Positions 27,931-38,594 are shown, counted from the first letter of the stretch. The stretch: DNA of 64,000 nucleotides from Flavobacteriaceae bacterium (GCA_947446865.1 CANFHX010000010.1:30031-94030); one strand, 5' to 3'. The notes: a model not told the origin generated them from the sequence alone. A program made the numbers and translations.

Positions 27931-28658
27931 GAAGTAGCCCTTTTAAACTCGCTCAAAAATATTGCTGTTGCTGTAGCCACATTCAAACTTTCGGTTTGTT
28001 GTAAAGTTCCAAAACGAGGTATTGCCAATCTATTGGAAACTAGTTTTTCTATAGTTTCAGATATACCATTCGCTTCATTTCCTAAAACTAAAATCCCTTC
28101 CTGCGGAAGATTTTCTTTATACACATTTTTACCATCCATAAAAGTTCCAAAAACAGGAATGGATCCATTTTGAAGTTGCTTTTCTAAATCGATATACGAA
28201 ACCGCAACTCGAGCAATGGAGCCCATAGTAGCCTGCACCACTTTTGGATTATAGACATCTACTGTTTGCTCGTTACACCAAAGTTGCTCCACGCCAAACC
28301 AATCGCACAATCGAATAATAGTGCCAAGATTTCCAGGATCTCGAATACTATCTAGAGCAACAACCAATCCTTTAACAACTGGTGGTTTGGCATCAGGAAT
28401 TTTGAATAATGCCAAGCAATTATTTGGAGTTGCCAAGCAGGAGATTTTCTTTAATTCTGCCTCGGTAATTAGTGTTTTCTGAGAACTATTTACAGCATCC
28501 AAAATAGGCTCGGTAACAAATAAATGTTCCAAAACAAAGTTAGAATCGAGCAGTTCTTGAATAACTTTTACTCCTTCAGCAAGAAATAATTTATGTTGCT
28601 GACGAAATTTTTTTTGTTGTAAACTAGTAATTAGTTTAATTTGGTTTTTACTAACCAT
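27927..28658 (-). CDS. TrmH/SpoU family RNA methyltransferase
   Basis: ALDSIRDPGNLGTIIRLCDWFGV, LVLGNEANGIS, SLNVATATAIFL; start refined to ATG 28658. Confidence 0.95.
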   Translation of the reverse strand: MVSKNQIKLITSLQQKKFRQQHKLFLAEGVKVIQELLDSNFVLEHLFVTEPILDAVNSSQKTLITEAELKKISCLATPNNCLALFKIPDAKPPVVKGLVVALDSIRDPGNLGTIIRLCDWFGVEQLWCNEQTVDVYNPKVVQATMGSIARVAVSYIDLEKQLQNGSIPVFGTFMDGKNVYKENLPQEGILVLGNEANGISETIEKLVSNRLAIPRFGTLQQTESLNVATATAIFLSEFKRATS

Positions 28659-28683
28659 AAAAAAATGTACTTTTGAATTAAAT

Positions 28684-31251
28684 TTGCATCTCTTGAAAAA
28701 ACACCTTACAAAAATATCATTAATTATTTTAACAGCACTTATTATTGTTGCGTGTAATACAACAAGACGTGTTCCTGATGGGAAACAGCTATTAATGAAA
28801 AATGAAATTTCTATTGATAGCAAAGCAACTAAAGAAGAAGATGTATTTTTTCAATTGTATCAAAAACCCAATAGCGCTATACTTGGCTACCGTTTACGAT
28901 TGAATTTATTCAATTTAGCAAAACGAAATGCAGATACTTCCTATGCAAAATGGCTAAAAAGAAAACCCAACCGTGAAGCGAATCTAGCAAAATTACTTTC
29001 CCAAAAACAAGTAGACCGTCTCGGAAAATCATTTATAGTTTCGGGTTGGAGTGATTTTTTAATGAAAACCGGAGAAGCTCCTGTTCTTTTTGACTCCATT
29101 AGCACCCAAAAATCGCTAAAAAGATTAGAATCTTATTATTACAACAAAGGGTATTTTGACGTAAAAGCACGATTTACCAGAGACACTTTGACAGTTAAAA
29201 AAACCAATGTTAAATATAACATTGCACTTAATAAAGCCTATCTTATAGATAGCATCCGAACTTCCATTGCAACTCCAGCGTTAGATTCTTTATTTAAAAT
29301 TAAAATTGCGAATTCTTTTATCAAAAACAATAATCAATATACTACAGCTAATCTAGACGAAGAACGCAATCGAATCACTACCGAATTCCGTAATAATGGC
29401 GCCTATCTTTTTCAGCAAAATTATATTTCCTATTCGCTAGACACAATTAATACCAAGAAAAAAGTAAATGTAAAATTGATTGTAAAAGATTATTCTTACA
29501 GAGAAAACGATTCTACTAAATCGGCTCCTTTCAATTTGTATAAGATTAGTAAAGTTTCCATTTTTACTGATCGTGCAGCCAATAAAGCAGAAGCACCTAT
29601 AAAAGATAGTTTACAGTATAAAGATTTTATTTTGTATAGTGAAAACAAATTAAAATACCGCCCGAAAGCAATAACAGATGCTGTTTTTATTACTAAAGGA
29701 AGTCTTTTTTCGGATAACAACACTGTTCTAACTACCAAATATTTAAGTAATCTTAAGGTTTTTAATTATCCCACAATTGAATACAAAATTGACCCTAAAG
29801 ACAACAAATCCTTATTGGCAAATATTTATTTAAAACCTCGTGATAAATTCAGTTTTGGATATTCTGCCGATTTTATACATTCTAACATTCAAGATTTCGG
29901 GATTTCGGGAAATACCTCACTTGGAATTCGAAATGTCTTTAATGGCGCTGAGACTTTTCAAATTGGATTTAGAGGAAACGTTGGGGCTTCTAAAGATTTA
30001 GCCAATCCTAACAACAACTTCTTTAACATTTCAGAAATTGGGGTAGATGCCAAATTAAGTTTTCCAAGAATCTTTTTCCTGTTTAATACAGACAAAATCA
30101 TACCTAAAAGCATGATTCCTTCCTCCATATTTAGCGTTGGTTTTGCTAAACAACGAAATATTGGATTGGATAAACAAAATTTCACGAGCTCTTTTTCTTA
30201 CAATTGGACACCAAAGAAAAACACGACTTTTCGATTGGATATTTTCAACATTCAATACGTTAAAAATGTAAATGTGGGAAACTATTTTAATATTTACCAA
30301 TCGTCTTATAACGCTCTTGATGCTATTGCAAATAACTACAGCGGCTCGGTTAGTCCTAATTACTTTTCTGGCGACACCCATCAATTAGTAATTGAAAGCG
30401 GCACCACTGGTTTTACAAATGATGCCCTTGCAAATCCGACTTCCCTTCCTATCACCGAAAATGACTTAAAAACCATTCGAAGCATTGAAGAACGAAGAAA
30501 AAGATTAACCGAAAATAATTTAATTTTTGCAACAAGCATCAGTTTTTCTAAAACTACCAAAAAAGATTTATATGATAATTCTTTTCATGCTTACAAAACA
30601 AAGTTTGAATCAGCAGGCAATTTTCTGTCTATCCTAGCTAGAGCTTCTAAACAATTAGACAATCAAGGCGGTGCAAACACCTTATTTCAAGTGGAATATT
30701 CGCAATATTTAAAAGGAGAATTTGAGTATGTAAAACATTGGCCTCTTTCTGGAAAAAGAGTCTTTGCTATTCGAAGTTTTGCTGGTTTAGCGGTTCCTTA
30801 TGGGAATTCTAAAAGTATTCCGTTCTCCCGAAGTTACTTTTCTGGAGGATCCAATGACATTAGAGCATGGCAACCTTATAGTTTAGGACCTGGCCGAAGT
30901 GGCGGACTGAATGACTTTAACGAGGCTAACCTAAAAATAACCTTGAGTGCTGAACTACGGTTTAACATTCTAGGAAAATTTAACGGAGCCCTTTTTGCAG
31001 ATGCTGGAAATATTTGGAATGTTTTAGACAACGTAACCGATGAAGCGTATACCTTTAACGGATTTCAATCTATAAAAACCTTTGCAATAGGCACTGGAAC
31101 AGGTATTCGATACGACCAAGGGCTATTTGTAGTTCGATTTGATATCGGATTTAAAACCTATAATCCTGCTAAATTAGAAAATGAAAAATGGATGAAAGAG
31201 ATAAATTTATCCAAATCGGTATTAAATATTGGTATAAATTATCCGTTCTAA
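28684..31251 (+). CDS. BamA/TamA-family outer-membrane assembly protein with lipoprotein-type signal
   Basis: Non-ATG (TTG) start; LIIVACNTTRRVPDGKQLL; C-terminal barrel FSGGSNDIRAWQPYSLGPG. Confidence 0.9.
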   Translation: MHLLKKHLTKISLIILTALIIVACNTTRRVPDGKQLLMKNEISIDSKATKEEDVFFQLYQKPNSAILGYRLRLNLFNLAKRNADTSYAKWLKRKPNREANLAKLLSQKQVDRLGKSFIVSGWSDFLMKTGEAPVLFDSISTQKSLKRLESYYYNKGYFDVKARFTRDTLTVKKTNVKYNIALNKAYLIDSIRTSIATPALDSLFKIKIANSFIKNNNQYTTANLDEERNRITTEFRNNGAYLFQQNYISYSLDTINTKKKVNVKLIVKDYSYRENDSTKSAPFNLYKISKVSIFTDRAANKAEAPIKDSLQYKDFILYSENKLKYRPKAITDAVFITKGSLFSDNNTVLTTKYLSNLKVFNYPTIEYKIDPKDNKSLLANIYLKPRDKFSFGYSADFIHSNIQDFGISGNTSLGIRNVFNGAETFQIGFRGNVGASKDLANPNNNFFNISEIGVDAKLSFPRIFFLFNTDKIIPKSMIPSSIFSVGFAKQRNIGLDKQNFTSSFSYNWTPKKNTTFRLDIFNIQYVKNVNVGNYFNIYQSSYNALDAIANNYSGSVSPNYFSGDTHQLVIESGTTGFTNDALANPTSLPITENDLKTIRSIEERRKRLTENNLIFATSISFSKTTKKDLYDNSFHAYKTKFESAGNFLSILARASKQLDNQGGANTLFQVEYSQYLKGEFEYVKHWPLSGKRVFAIRSFAGLAVPYGNSKSIPFSRSYFSGGSNDIRAWQPYSLGPGRSGGLNDFNEANLKITLSAELRFNILGKFNGALFADAGNIWNVLDNVTDEAYTFNGFQSIKTFAIGTGTGIRYDQGLFVVRFDIGFKTYNPAKLENEKWMKEINLSKSVLNIGINYPF

Positions 31252-31300
31252 TTTTAGAAATTATTACTTTTGTAAACTTAATTAAAAATCATAATACAAG

Positions 31301-32368
31301 ATGTCACATAACATTAAACCTGGAGTTGCTACTGGAGATGAAGTTCAAGCTATTTTTGCTTATGCAAAAGAAAAAGGATTTGCAATTCCTGCAGTAAACG
31401 TTACTGGTTCAAGTACTATTAATGGAGTTTTAGAAACTGCTGCAAAATTAAAAGCCCCTGTAATTATTCAATTTTCTAACGGTGGTGCTCAATTTAATGC
31501 TGGAAAAGGACTTTCTAATGCTGGCGAAAAATCGGCTATTGCTGGTGGAATAGCTGGTGCAAAACATATTCACACTTTGGCAGAAGCGTATGGTGCTACC
31601 GTAATTCTACATACCGACCATTGTGCAAAAAAACTTTTACCTTGGATTGATGGCTTGCTAGATGCTTCTGAAAAACATTTTGCAGAAACTGGAAAACCAT
31701 TGTTCTCTTCTCATATGATTGATTTATCCGAAGAGCCAATTGAAGAAAACATTGCAATTTGCAAAACCTATTTGGCTCGTATGAGTAAAATGGGAATGAC
31801 ATTAGAAATCGAACTAGGAATTACTGGTGGTGAAGAAGACGGAGTGGACAATTCAGATGTAGATAGTTCTAAATTATACACACAACCATCGGAAGTTTCT
31901 TATGCTTATGAAGAACTTTTAAAAGTAAGCCCAAGATTTACAATCGCAGCATCTTTTGGAAACGTTCATGGAGTTTACAAACCAGGAAACGTAAAATTAA
32001 CTCCAAAAATCTTGCAAAATTCTCAAGATTATGTTCAAAAGAAATTCAACACGGGTCCAAATCCAGTTGATTTTGTTTTCCATGGTGGTTCTGGATCAAC
32101 TTTAGTAGAGATCAGAGAAGCTATTTCTTATGGAGTAGTTAAAATGAATATTGATACCGATTTACAATTTGCTTTCACCGAAGGAATTCGCGATTATATG
32201 GTAAACCATATTGAATATTTAAGAACTCAAATTGGAAATCCAGATGGAGCCGATGTTCCTAATAAAAAATATTACGATCCAAGAAAATGGGTACGTGAAG
32301 GAGAAGTTACTTTTAACAATAGATTAGAAGAAGCTTTTGCTGATTTAAATAATGTGAATACTCTATAA
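31301..32368 (+). CDS. fbaA: Fructose-bisphosphate aldolase class II
   Basis: ATVILHTDHCAKKLLPWIDGLLDA, FHGGSGST, MNIDTDLQ. Confidence 0.97.
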   Translation: MSHNIKPGVATGDEVQAIFAYAKEKGFAIPAVNVTGSSTINGVLETAAKLKAPVIIQFSNGGAQFNAGKGLSNAGEKSAIAGGIAGAKHIHTLAEAYGATVILHTDHCAKKLLPWIDGLLDASEKHFAETGKPLFSSHMIDLSEEPIEENIAICKTYLARMSKMGMTLEIELGITGGEEDGVDNSDVDSSKLYTQPSEVSYAYEELLKVSPRFTIAASFGNVHGVYKPGNVKLTPKILQNSQDYVQKKFNTGPNPVDFVFHGGSGSTLVEIREAISYGVVKMNIDTDLQFAFTEGIRDYMVNHIEYLRTQIGNPDGADVPNKKYYDPRKWVREGEVTFNNRLEEAFADLNNVNTL

Positions 32369-32369
32369 G

Positions 32370-32411
32370 TACGATATACGAAGTACGATATACGATATAC
32401 GAAGTACGGAG
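32370..32411 (+). repeat. Heptamer array after fbaA
   Basis: Six in-register heptamers TACGATA TACGAAG TACGATA TACGATA TACGAAG TACGGAG. Confidence 0.95.
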
Positions 32412-32460
32412 ATTGAAATAATAAAATTTAATATAGTTAGATTAATAAGTTAAGAAGTCC

Positions 32461-32495
32461 AACTTCTAACTTCCAACTTCTAACTTCCAACTTAC
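32461..32495 (+). repeat. Heptamer array immediately 5' of accD
   Basis: AACTTCT AACTTCC AACTTCT AACTTCC AACTTAC. Confidence 0.95.
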
Positions 32496-32499
32496 TATT

Positions 32500-33354
32500 A
32501 TGGCTTGGTTTAAAAGAACAGAAAAAGGAATTACTACTGCAACCGAAGATAAGAAAGATGTACCTAAAGGACTTTGGTACAAATCTCCTACAGGAAAAAT
32601 TATTGATGCGGATGAGTTGGAGCGCAACCTTTGGGTAAGTCCTGAAGATGGCTTTCATGTTAGAATAGGCAGTAAAGAATATTTTGAAATCTTGTTCGAC
32701 AACAACGAATTCAAAGAATTGGATGCTAAAATGACGTCTAAAGATCCACTTGGATTTGTAGATACTAAAAAGTATTCCGAACGATTGAAAGACGTTATGG
32801 ACAAAACCAAGTTGAAAGACGCGGTTCGAACTGGTGTTGGAAAATCTAAAGGAAACGACTTAGTGGTATGCTGTATGGACTTTGCCTTTATTGGTGGCTC
32901 TATGGGTGCGGTAGTGGGAGAAAAAATTGCTCGTGGTATTGATTATTCTATAAAAAATAATCTTCCGTTTGTAATGATATCCAAATCGGGTGGTGCACGT
33001 ATGATGGAAGCAGCGTATTCGCTAATGCAATTAGCAAAAACTTCTGTAAAATTAGCGCAATTGGCCGAAGCCAAAATTCCGTATATCTCTTTATGTACCG
33101 ATCCAACAACTGGTGGAACAACTGCTTCTTACGCAATGTTGGGTGATATTAATATTGCAGAGCCTGGAGCCTTAATTGCTTTTGCAGGACCTCGCGTTGT
33201 TCGTGATACTACCGGTAAAGATTTACCAGAAGGATTCCAAACTTCGGAGTTTTTATTAGAACACGGATTTTTAGATTTTATTGCTCAAAGAAAAGAGTTG
33301 AAAGACAAAATCAATTTATACATTGACTTGATTTTGAATCAAAATATTAGATAG
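32500..33354 (+). CDS. accD: Acetyl-CoA carboxylase carboxyltransferase subunit beta
   Basis: [46 protein letters not shown]. Confidence 0.97.
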   Translation: MAWFKRTEKGITTATEDKKDVPKGLWYKSPTGKIIDADELERNLWVSPEDGFHVRIGSKEYFEILFDNNEFKELDAKMTSKDPLGFVDTKKYSERLKDVMDKTKLKDAVRTGVGKSKGNDLVVCCMDFAFIGGSMGAVVGEKIARGIDYSIKNNLPFVMISKSGGARMMEAAYSLMQLAKTSVKLAQLAEAKIPYISLCTDPTTGGTTASYAMLGDINIAEPGALIAFAGPRVVRDTTGKDLPEGFQTSEFLLEHGFLDFIAQRKELKDKINLYIDLILNQNIR

Positions 33355-33367
33355 GTTTTTTAACCAC

Positions 33368-33412
33368 AAAAGACACAAAAAAACACAAAGTAATTGCTTT
33401 GTGTTTTTTTAT
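33368..33412 (+). repeat. 45-bp direct repeat copy 1 (terminator-like)
   Basis: AAAAGACACAAAAAAACACAAAGTAATTGCTTTGTGTTTTTTTAT, identical to 34166-34210; contains hairpin AAAAACACAAAG...CTTTGTGTTTTT. Confidence 0.9.
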
Positions 33413-33467
33413 ATCTTCATTTAAACGAATCACTGCTTTTCTTTAATCCATATATACAAGATAGTTC

Positions 33468-33638
33468 CTATTTTCCAATAGGTTTAAGTTTACTTTCTGC
33501 GATTTGATTTTTCAAATATTTTTCCAATTCTTCAAAACTCATATTTTGTGTTTCAGAACTAACTTTGTCTCTAATTTCACGCATCATTTTTACTGCGTCA
33601 AATTTTTTCTCTGTTTTTTTAGTCGTTTCCATTTTCAT
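33468..33638 (-). CDS. Putative antitoxin
   Basis: 56 aa MKMETTKKTEKKFDAVKMMREIRDKVSSETQNMSFEELEKYLKNQIAESKLKPIGK; overlaps 3' end of PIN pseudogene; below ORF-track length cutoff. Confidence 0.7.
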   Translation of the reverse strand: MKMETTKKTEKKFDAVKMMREIRDKVSSETQNMSFEELEKYLKNQIAESKLKPIGK

Positions 33639-34089
33639 AATTTATTAAATCTTTTGGACTTCTAATTTCTATCATTTGATAACCCAATCTTAAATTCACT
33701 GAATTATAACCTTTTATTCTGTCTAAGTTCACAATATGTTTAAAATTCCAACTCGCTAAAACATCCACTTTATTAATTGTTGCCATTGCAATGTGTCGAC
33801 AATCTTCTAATGAAGTTTTTCCAACAACTTTTTCTTCAATATAGGTGTTTGCAAGATTAACCGCTTCTTTGGTTAATTCTATTCTCTCAAATTTGTCGGC
33901 AGAATAATTATGAAGCAGGTCTTTTACATTTTTTGGTGCGTTTATTAATTCTACATCAAGTAAATCTGAAACTACAAATAGAATTTCGTTGTTTTCTAAC
34001 CTTTTAAAAAAACTTCTTGTTGCTTCTTTAAATTCTTCATCAAAATAACCTCCAACTACTTACGAATCAATGTATATTCTTTGTTTCAT
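33619..34089 (-). pseudogene. PIN-domain toxin with in-frame nonsense codon
   Basis: Reads MKQRIYIDS*VVGGYFDEEFKEATRSFFKRL...DCRHIAMATINKVDVLASWNFKHIVNLDRIKGYN...IRSPKDLINYENGND*; TAA at 34060-34062. Confidence 0.8.
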
Positions 34090-34165
34090 GAAATCAAAAT
34101 TACAAATAAAGTTTTAATTATTAATAGAAATTATGGAGCAGGTGGAGCAGAGATTTTCCAAGCAT

Positions 34166-34210
34166 AAAAGACACAAAAAAACACAAAGTAATTGCTTTGT
34201 GTTTTTTTAT
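34166..34210 (+). repeat. 45-bp direct repeat copy 2
   Basis: Identical to 33368-33412. Confidence 0.9.
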
Positions 34211-34222
34211 GTGTTTTTTTAA

Positions 34223-34257
34223 ACTTCATACCTCGTACTTCCAACATCGTGCCTCAA
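34223..34257 (+). repeat. Degenerate heptamer array
   Basis: ACTTCAT ACCTCGT ACTTCCA ACATCGT GCCTCAA. Confidence 0.6.
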
Positions 34258-34258
34258 A

Positions 34259-35509
34259 TCACATTCCGCTTCTAATGGCTTCCACAGGATCTAATTTGGA
34301 GGCAGAAATTGCAGGCAAGATTCCAGCAATTAAACCAATTACTATTGCTAATCCAGAGCCAAGCATAATATTGCTAAAACTTAATACAAACTCAAAGTCG
34401 AGTAATTTAGTCAATCCCATAGCAATTAACCAGACTAAAAGAATTCCGATTAAACCACCAATTAAACACAAGATTACGGCTTCAAACAAGAATTGGAATA
34501 AGATGAATCTATTTTTGGCACCGAGAGATTTCTGAATTCCGATTAAGTTGGTGCGTTCTTTTACCGAAACAAACATAATATTGGCCACACCAAACCCTCC
34601 TACAAGAAGAGAAAATCCAGCAATAATCCAACCACCAATGTTCATGTTGGCAATAATTCCGTCTAATAAATCGGTGAAACCCGAAAGAACATTGATAAAG
34701 AAATTGTCAATATCTCCAGTTTTTAGTCCGCGTAGATTGCGTAATTTCTGAGAAACTTCGGCTTTAAAAGCATCCATATCAATTCCTTTTTCTGGTTTGA
34801 TAAGAATTACCGGCGTCATCGAATCGTTATTATCTCCATACATACGTCGTAAGAAATTAACTGGTATAAAAACCGAGGTATCGTTGCTATCCCCAAACAT
34901 TCCGGCGCCTTGTTTTTTTAATACTCCAATAACGGTAAATCGTTGTCCGTACAAACGCACTTGTTTTCCAATAGGATCTACATTTTCAAAAAGACTGTTT
35001 GCTAACTCATCGCCAATTACTAAAACAGCAGCACCCGAATTGGATTCGGATTCGTTGTAGAACCTACCTTCGGCAAATTCCAAACCTTGAATATCAATAA
35101 ATTCATGCGAAACCGGAACTACATTTACACTACTAACCGATTTGGTATCGTATTTTAAAATCTCCGTTTTCACAAAAAGTTGGTAAGCCATTTCTTGTGC
35201 TTCGGGTAAAGCGCTTTTTAAATATTCGTATTCGGTATATTTTACTTGAGGGAATTGGTCTCTTTTCCATCTTGGAATGGTAGAGGGTCCAAAAGAACCT
35301 TTGAACAAATAAATGGTATTTTTATCTAAACTGCTTAAATCTTTTTTGATTTTTCTATCTAAGGAATCTACTGCAGCAAGTACTGCAATTATAGAAAATA
35401 TGCCAATTGTTACTCCAAGCAGCGAAAGCAAAGTACGCAACTTATTGTTTCGCAAGGCATTCATGGCAAAACCGAAACTTTCTTTTAGTAAACGAAGGTA
35501 AACTAGCAT
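34259..35509 (-). CDS. MacB-like ABC transporter permease
   Basis: NALRNNKLRTLLSLLGVTIGIFSIIAVLAAVDS; C-terminal FtsX-like domain. Confidence 0.92.
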   Translation of the reverse strand: MLVYLRLLKESFGFAMNALRNNKLRTLLSLLGVTIGIFSIIAVLAAVDSLDRKIKKDLSSLDKNTIYLFKGSFGPSTIPRWKRDQFPQVKYTEYEYLKSALPEAQEMAYQLFVKTEILKYDTKSVSSVNVVPVSHEFIDIQGLEFAEGRFYNESESNSGAAVLVIGDELANSLFENVDPIGKQVRLYGQRFTVIGVLKKQGAGMFGDSNDTSVFIPVNFLRRMYGDNNDSMTPVILIKPEKGIDMDAFKAEVSQKLRNLRGLKTGDIDNFFINVLSGFTDLLDGIIANMNIGGWIIAGFSLLVGGFGVANIMFVSVKERTNLIGIQKSLGAKNRFILFQFLFEAVILCLIGGLIGILLVWLIAMGLTKLLDFEFVLSFSNIMLGSGLAIVIGLIAGILPAISASKLDPVEAIRSGM

Positions 35510-35675
35510 ATTGGATTTTTTTCTAGGTCAAATTTAAGATATTAGTAATTAGAATGGTGGTTTTGTTACAAAAAATAGTGTGAAAAATATAATGGGCAGA
35601 AATAAATAATCAATAATGAGAACTCAAGAAAAAATTCAAAATATTATTTTGTAACTTTATGCAAATTAATTAGGC

Positions 35676-36992
35676 ATGAAAATTAAATTTGGTATTGTAT
35701 TTATTTTTATTTTTTGTCTTTTCTCTCAAGCGCAGGAGGGATTTAAGATGGAAACCAATAAAAAAAGGATTGCTATTCCGTTTAAATTAATTGACAATTT
35801 AATTTTTATTCCTCTAAAGGTAAATGGTGTAGACCTTACTTTTCTTCTAGATAGCGGAAGCGAAGAAACGGTTTTATTTAGCCTAGAAGACCAACAGTTA
35901 AGCCTTGCCAATGCAGAGAAAATAAGTATTAAAGGGTACGATTCTTCAGTATATGTTGAAGCGTTAAAATCTACAAATAATATTCTTTCTACCTCTGATT
36001 ATTCTGATGTTAATCATGACATATACATCCTATTAGACCAAAGTTTTAATCTTTCATCGCAAGTGGGAATTCCAGTAAATGGTATTATTGGATATCCTTT
36101 TTTTAAGAATTATTTAGTAGAAATTAATTATGAAAAAGAGAAGATTTATGTGTATCCAAACCCATCTAAAATCTATAAAAAACTGTCAAAAAAATACAGC
36201 AGTTATTCTTTAGTTTTGGATCGGAACAAACCTTTTATTTCGGCAAAAATAGGTATTGAAAAAAAACAAATTGAAGCTAAATTATTAGTTGACTCTGGAA
36301 GTAGTGATGCTTTATGGCTGTATAGCAACGCTAAAACTTCTATTACTATTCCTGCCAATAATCTTGATGATTATCTTGGACATGGTTTTAGTGGAGATAT
36401 TTATGGCAAACGATCGCGTATTGATTTTTTGGAATTAAATGAATTTAAACTCTTGCAACCAATTGCCGCCTTTCCCGATTCGCCAATGATAAAAGTTGAG
36501 CAAGAAGTTCGGGAACGAGAAGGTACTTTGGGTGCAGAAATATTGAAACGTTTTTCTGTATTTTGGGATTACCCCAATAGTAAAATTTACTTGAAACGAA
36601 ATAGCAACTATACTCTTCCCTTTCATTACAACATGAGCGGCATTGATATACAACATGATGGATTACAATGGATAAAAGAAGAAGAGTTAATCAATAAAAA
36701 CGCAACTCTAACGCTAGATGTAGCGCAAGATAAATTAGTGAATTTTAAATATAAATTTTCTTTAAAACCAGTTTTCAAAATTACGAGTGTTAGAAAAAAT
36801 TCACCTGCTGCTGCTTGCGGCTTACTAAAAGACGATGTATTACTTTCAATAAACAAGAATAAAGTATATACTTATTCGTTGCAAGAGTTAAACGAATTGT
36901 TGAAATCGGAAGAGGGGAAATGGATCACTTTAGAAATTGAGAGAAATAACAAAACTTATGTTTTTAAATTCCAATTACAAACAATGCTTTAA
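35676..36992 (+). CDS. Retropepsin-like aspartyl protease with C-terminal PDZ domain
   Basis: LLDSGSEETVLF and LLVDSGSSDALWL; PDZ region ITSVRKNSPAAACGLLKDDVLLSINK. Confidence 0.85.
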   Translation: MKIKFGIVFIFIFCLFSQAQEGFKMETNKKRIAIPFKLIDNLIFIPLKVNGVDLTFLLDSGSEETVLFSLEDQQLSLANAEKISIKGYDSSVYVEALKSTNNILSTSDYSDVNHDIYILLDQSFNLSSQVGIPVNGIIGYPFFKNYLVEINYEKEKIYVYPNPSKIYKKLSKKYSSYSLVLDRNKPFISAKIGIEKKQIEAKLLVDSGSSDALWLYSNAKTSITIPANNLDDYLGHGFSGDIYGKRSRIDFLELNEFKLLQPIAAFPDSPMIKVEQEVREREGTLGAEILKRFSVFWDYPNSKIYLKRNSNYTLPFHYNMSGIDIQHDGLQWIKEEELINKNATLTLDVAQDKLVNFKYKFSLKPVFKITSVRKNSPAAACGLLKDDVLLSINKNKVYTYSLQELNELLKSEEGKWITLEIERNNKTYVFKFQLQTML

Positions 36993-37027
36993 AGTCAAAA
37001 AAACTTACTCTTTTTTATTAAAAATAT

Positions 37028-37801
37028 TTAGGGTGTTTCTTGAACCAGCGTTGAACATAATTTAAGCATTTCAAATTGTTTTTTTTGATGGCCGTTTTGA
37101 GATTCAATATTTATATAAGAAATATCATGTTTTTGACAATATATAGACAATGAACCATCATCCTCTGCATTTTTACTTTGAAGTACAACATTGTAATTTG
37201 ATTTTTTAAAAAATTCGAAATCAGAAAATGATGTAACTAAATAAAAATCATCTGGATCACTTTTAGAACTTATAAATATATTTTTGGCATTTATAGACTT
37301 TTCGTAAGTTGAAATTGAATAATTCCCATCCGTATTATTGTGAATTGAAATTGTTCTGCGATTTTGATTTTTAGGAATTATCAATAATAACAAAGAATCG
37401 GAGAAAGATTGAATCTTATCTACAAGTTCATTTGGATAGGTTTTATTGTATTTTTCCAAAGTATATCTTATCCCTCTTTTAGAAAAAATACGATTTGGGT
37501 CAAAAAAATAGTGTTTTTTGTTAAAATCATATCTTAATAATCTATTTTTATTTTGAATTATTTGAATTAAAAAAAAAGGACTATTAACGGGTAATGAATT
37601 ATATGCGTCCTTAGATGTTGATTCATTTTCATGCAAGGAAATTATACCTATATAATTTTGTTTGCTTTTTTTTGTAATACTTATTAAACAAGTTGAATCT
37701 CCTAATTTCAATGAAGTATTACTCATTAAAATCATATTACATATAAGTCCAAATAAAACTAAGAAATGAATAGTTTTTTTTAAAATTAATAGATTTAACA
37801 T
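37028..37801 (-). CDS. Hypothetical protein
   Basis: 257-aa ORF, N-terminal hydrophobic segment; follows the lipoprotein ORF in the same orientation. Confidence 0.6.
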   Translation of the reverse strand: MLNLLILKKTIHFLVLFGLICNMILMSNTSLKLGDSTCLISITKKSKQNYIGIISLHENESTSKDAYNSLPVNSPFFLIQIIQNKNRLLRYDFNKKHYFFDPNRIFSKRGIRYTLEKYNKTYPNELVDKIQSFSDSLLLLIIPKNQNRRTISIHNNTDGNYSISTYEKSINAKNIFISSKSDPDDFYLVTSFSDFEFFKKSNYNVVLQSKNAEDDGSLSIYCQKHDISYINIESQNGHQKKQFEMLKLCSTLVQETP

Positions 37802-37805
37802 AAGT

Positions 37806-38594
37806 CTATCTTGGTCGTCTGATTATAACAGATTCTTCTTCACCACTACTATTACTAATATTTCCAGACCAAACTATTGAATTTTCATCAAGAGATTTAA
37901 ACAACTTGCCCTCACGGCTATTTTCTCCAGAAACATTGTCGGAAATTACTAATAATCCATCTTTATAATTATTACCAGTCCATGAATTCAAATTTTGAGG
38001 ATTATCTAAAAAATAATAAATCGCTGAAATTGTTTTGTTTTTTTTCCAAACTATTTTCATTCTAATGTTTGATGAATTTATTTCTCCGAAATACTCCTGA
38101 CCATCATAGGAATCAAACAATTTTATAACCTTATTTTGATTAGTTGAATCTATTTTGCTATACTGATTAGACTCTTTGTTAATATTAGATTCTCCTGCAC
38201 TAATATGTGAAACGTTATCACCTTCTTCTTTTATCTTAACTAGGTTTGCCGCTGAAATATCAAAAGATTGACAATTCCATCCATTCTCAGTTTTCATAAA
38301 AGCAAGTGTTCCCTTAATGATTTTATAACGTTCGCCCACCCTATAGTTATTTGAATAATTAGCAATAAATTTGATTTCCGCATTAAAATAACCCTCATAA
38401 TACTTTACTCCATCTTTCTCACTAAAAAGTCCATCTTGTTGGTCAAATTTTATGACTATAGCTTTATTTGACAATTCGTTAGTTAGACCTTCTTTCATTT
38501 TTAAATCCGATGGCTTATCGTTTAAATTACAAGAAAAAAAGATGTTTATCGAAATAAACAAGATAAAATATTTATAAATAGCATTCATGTTCAA
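37806..38594 (-). CDS. Hypothetical lipoprotein
   Basis: Lipobox-like FISINIFFSCNLND. Confidence 0.65.
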   Translation of the reverse strand: MNMNAIYKYFILFISINIFFSCNLNDKPSDLKMKEGLTNELSNKAIVIKFDQQDGLFSEKDGVKYYEGYFNAEIKFIANYSNNYRVGERYKIIKGTLAFMKTENGWNCQSFDISAANLVKIKEEGDNVSHISAGESNINKESNQYSKIDSTNQNKVIKLFDSYDGQEYFGEINSSNIRMKIVWKKNKTISAIYYFLDNPQNLNSWTGNNYKDGLLVISDNVSGENSREGKLFKSLDENSIVWSGNISNSSGEEESVIIRRPR

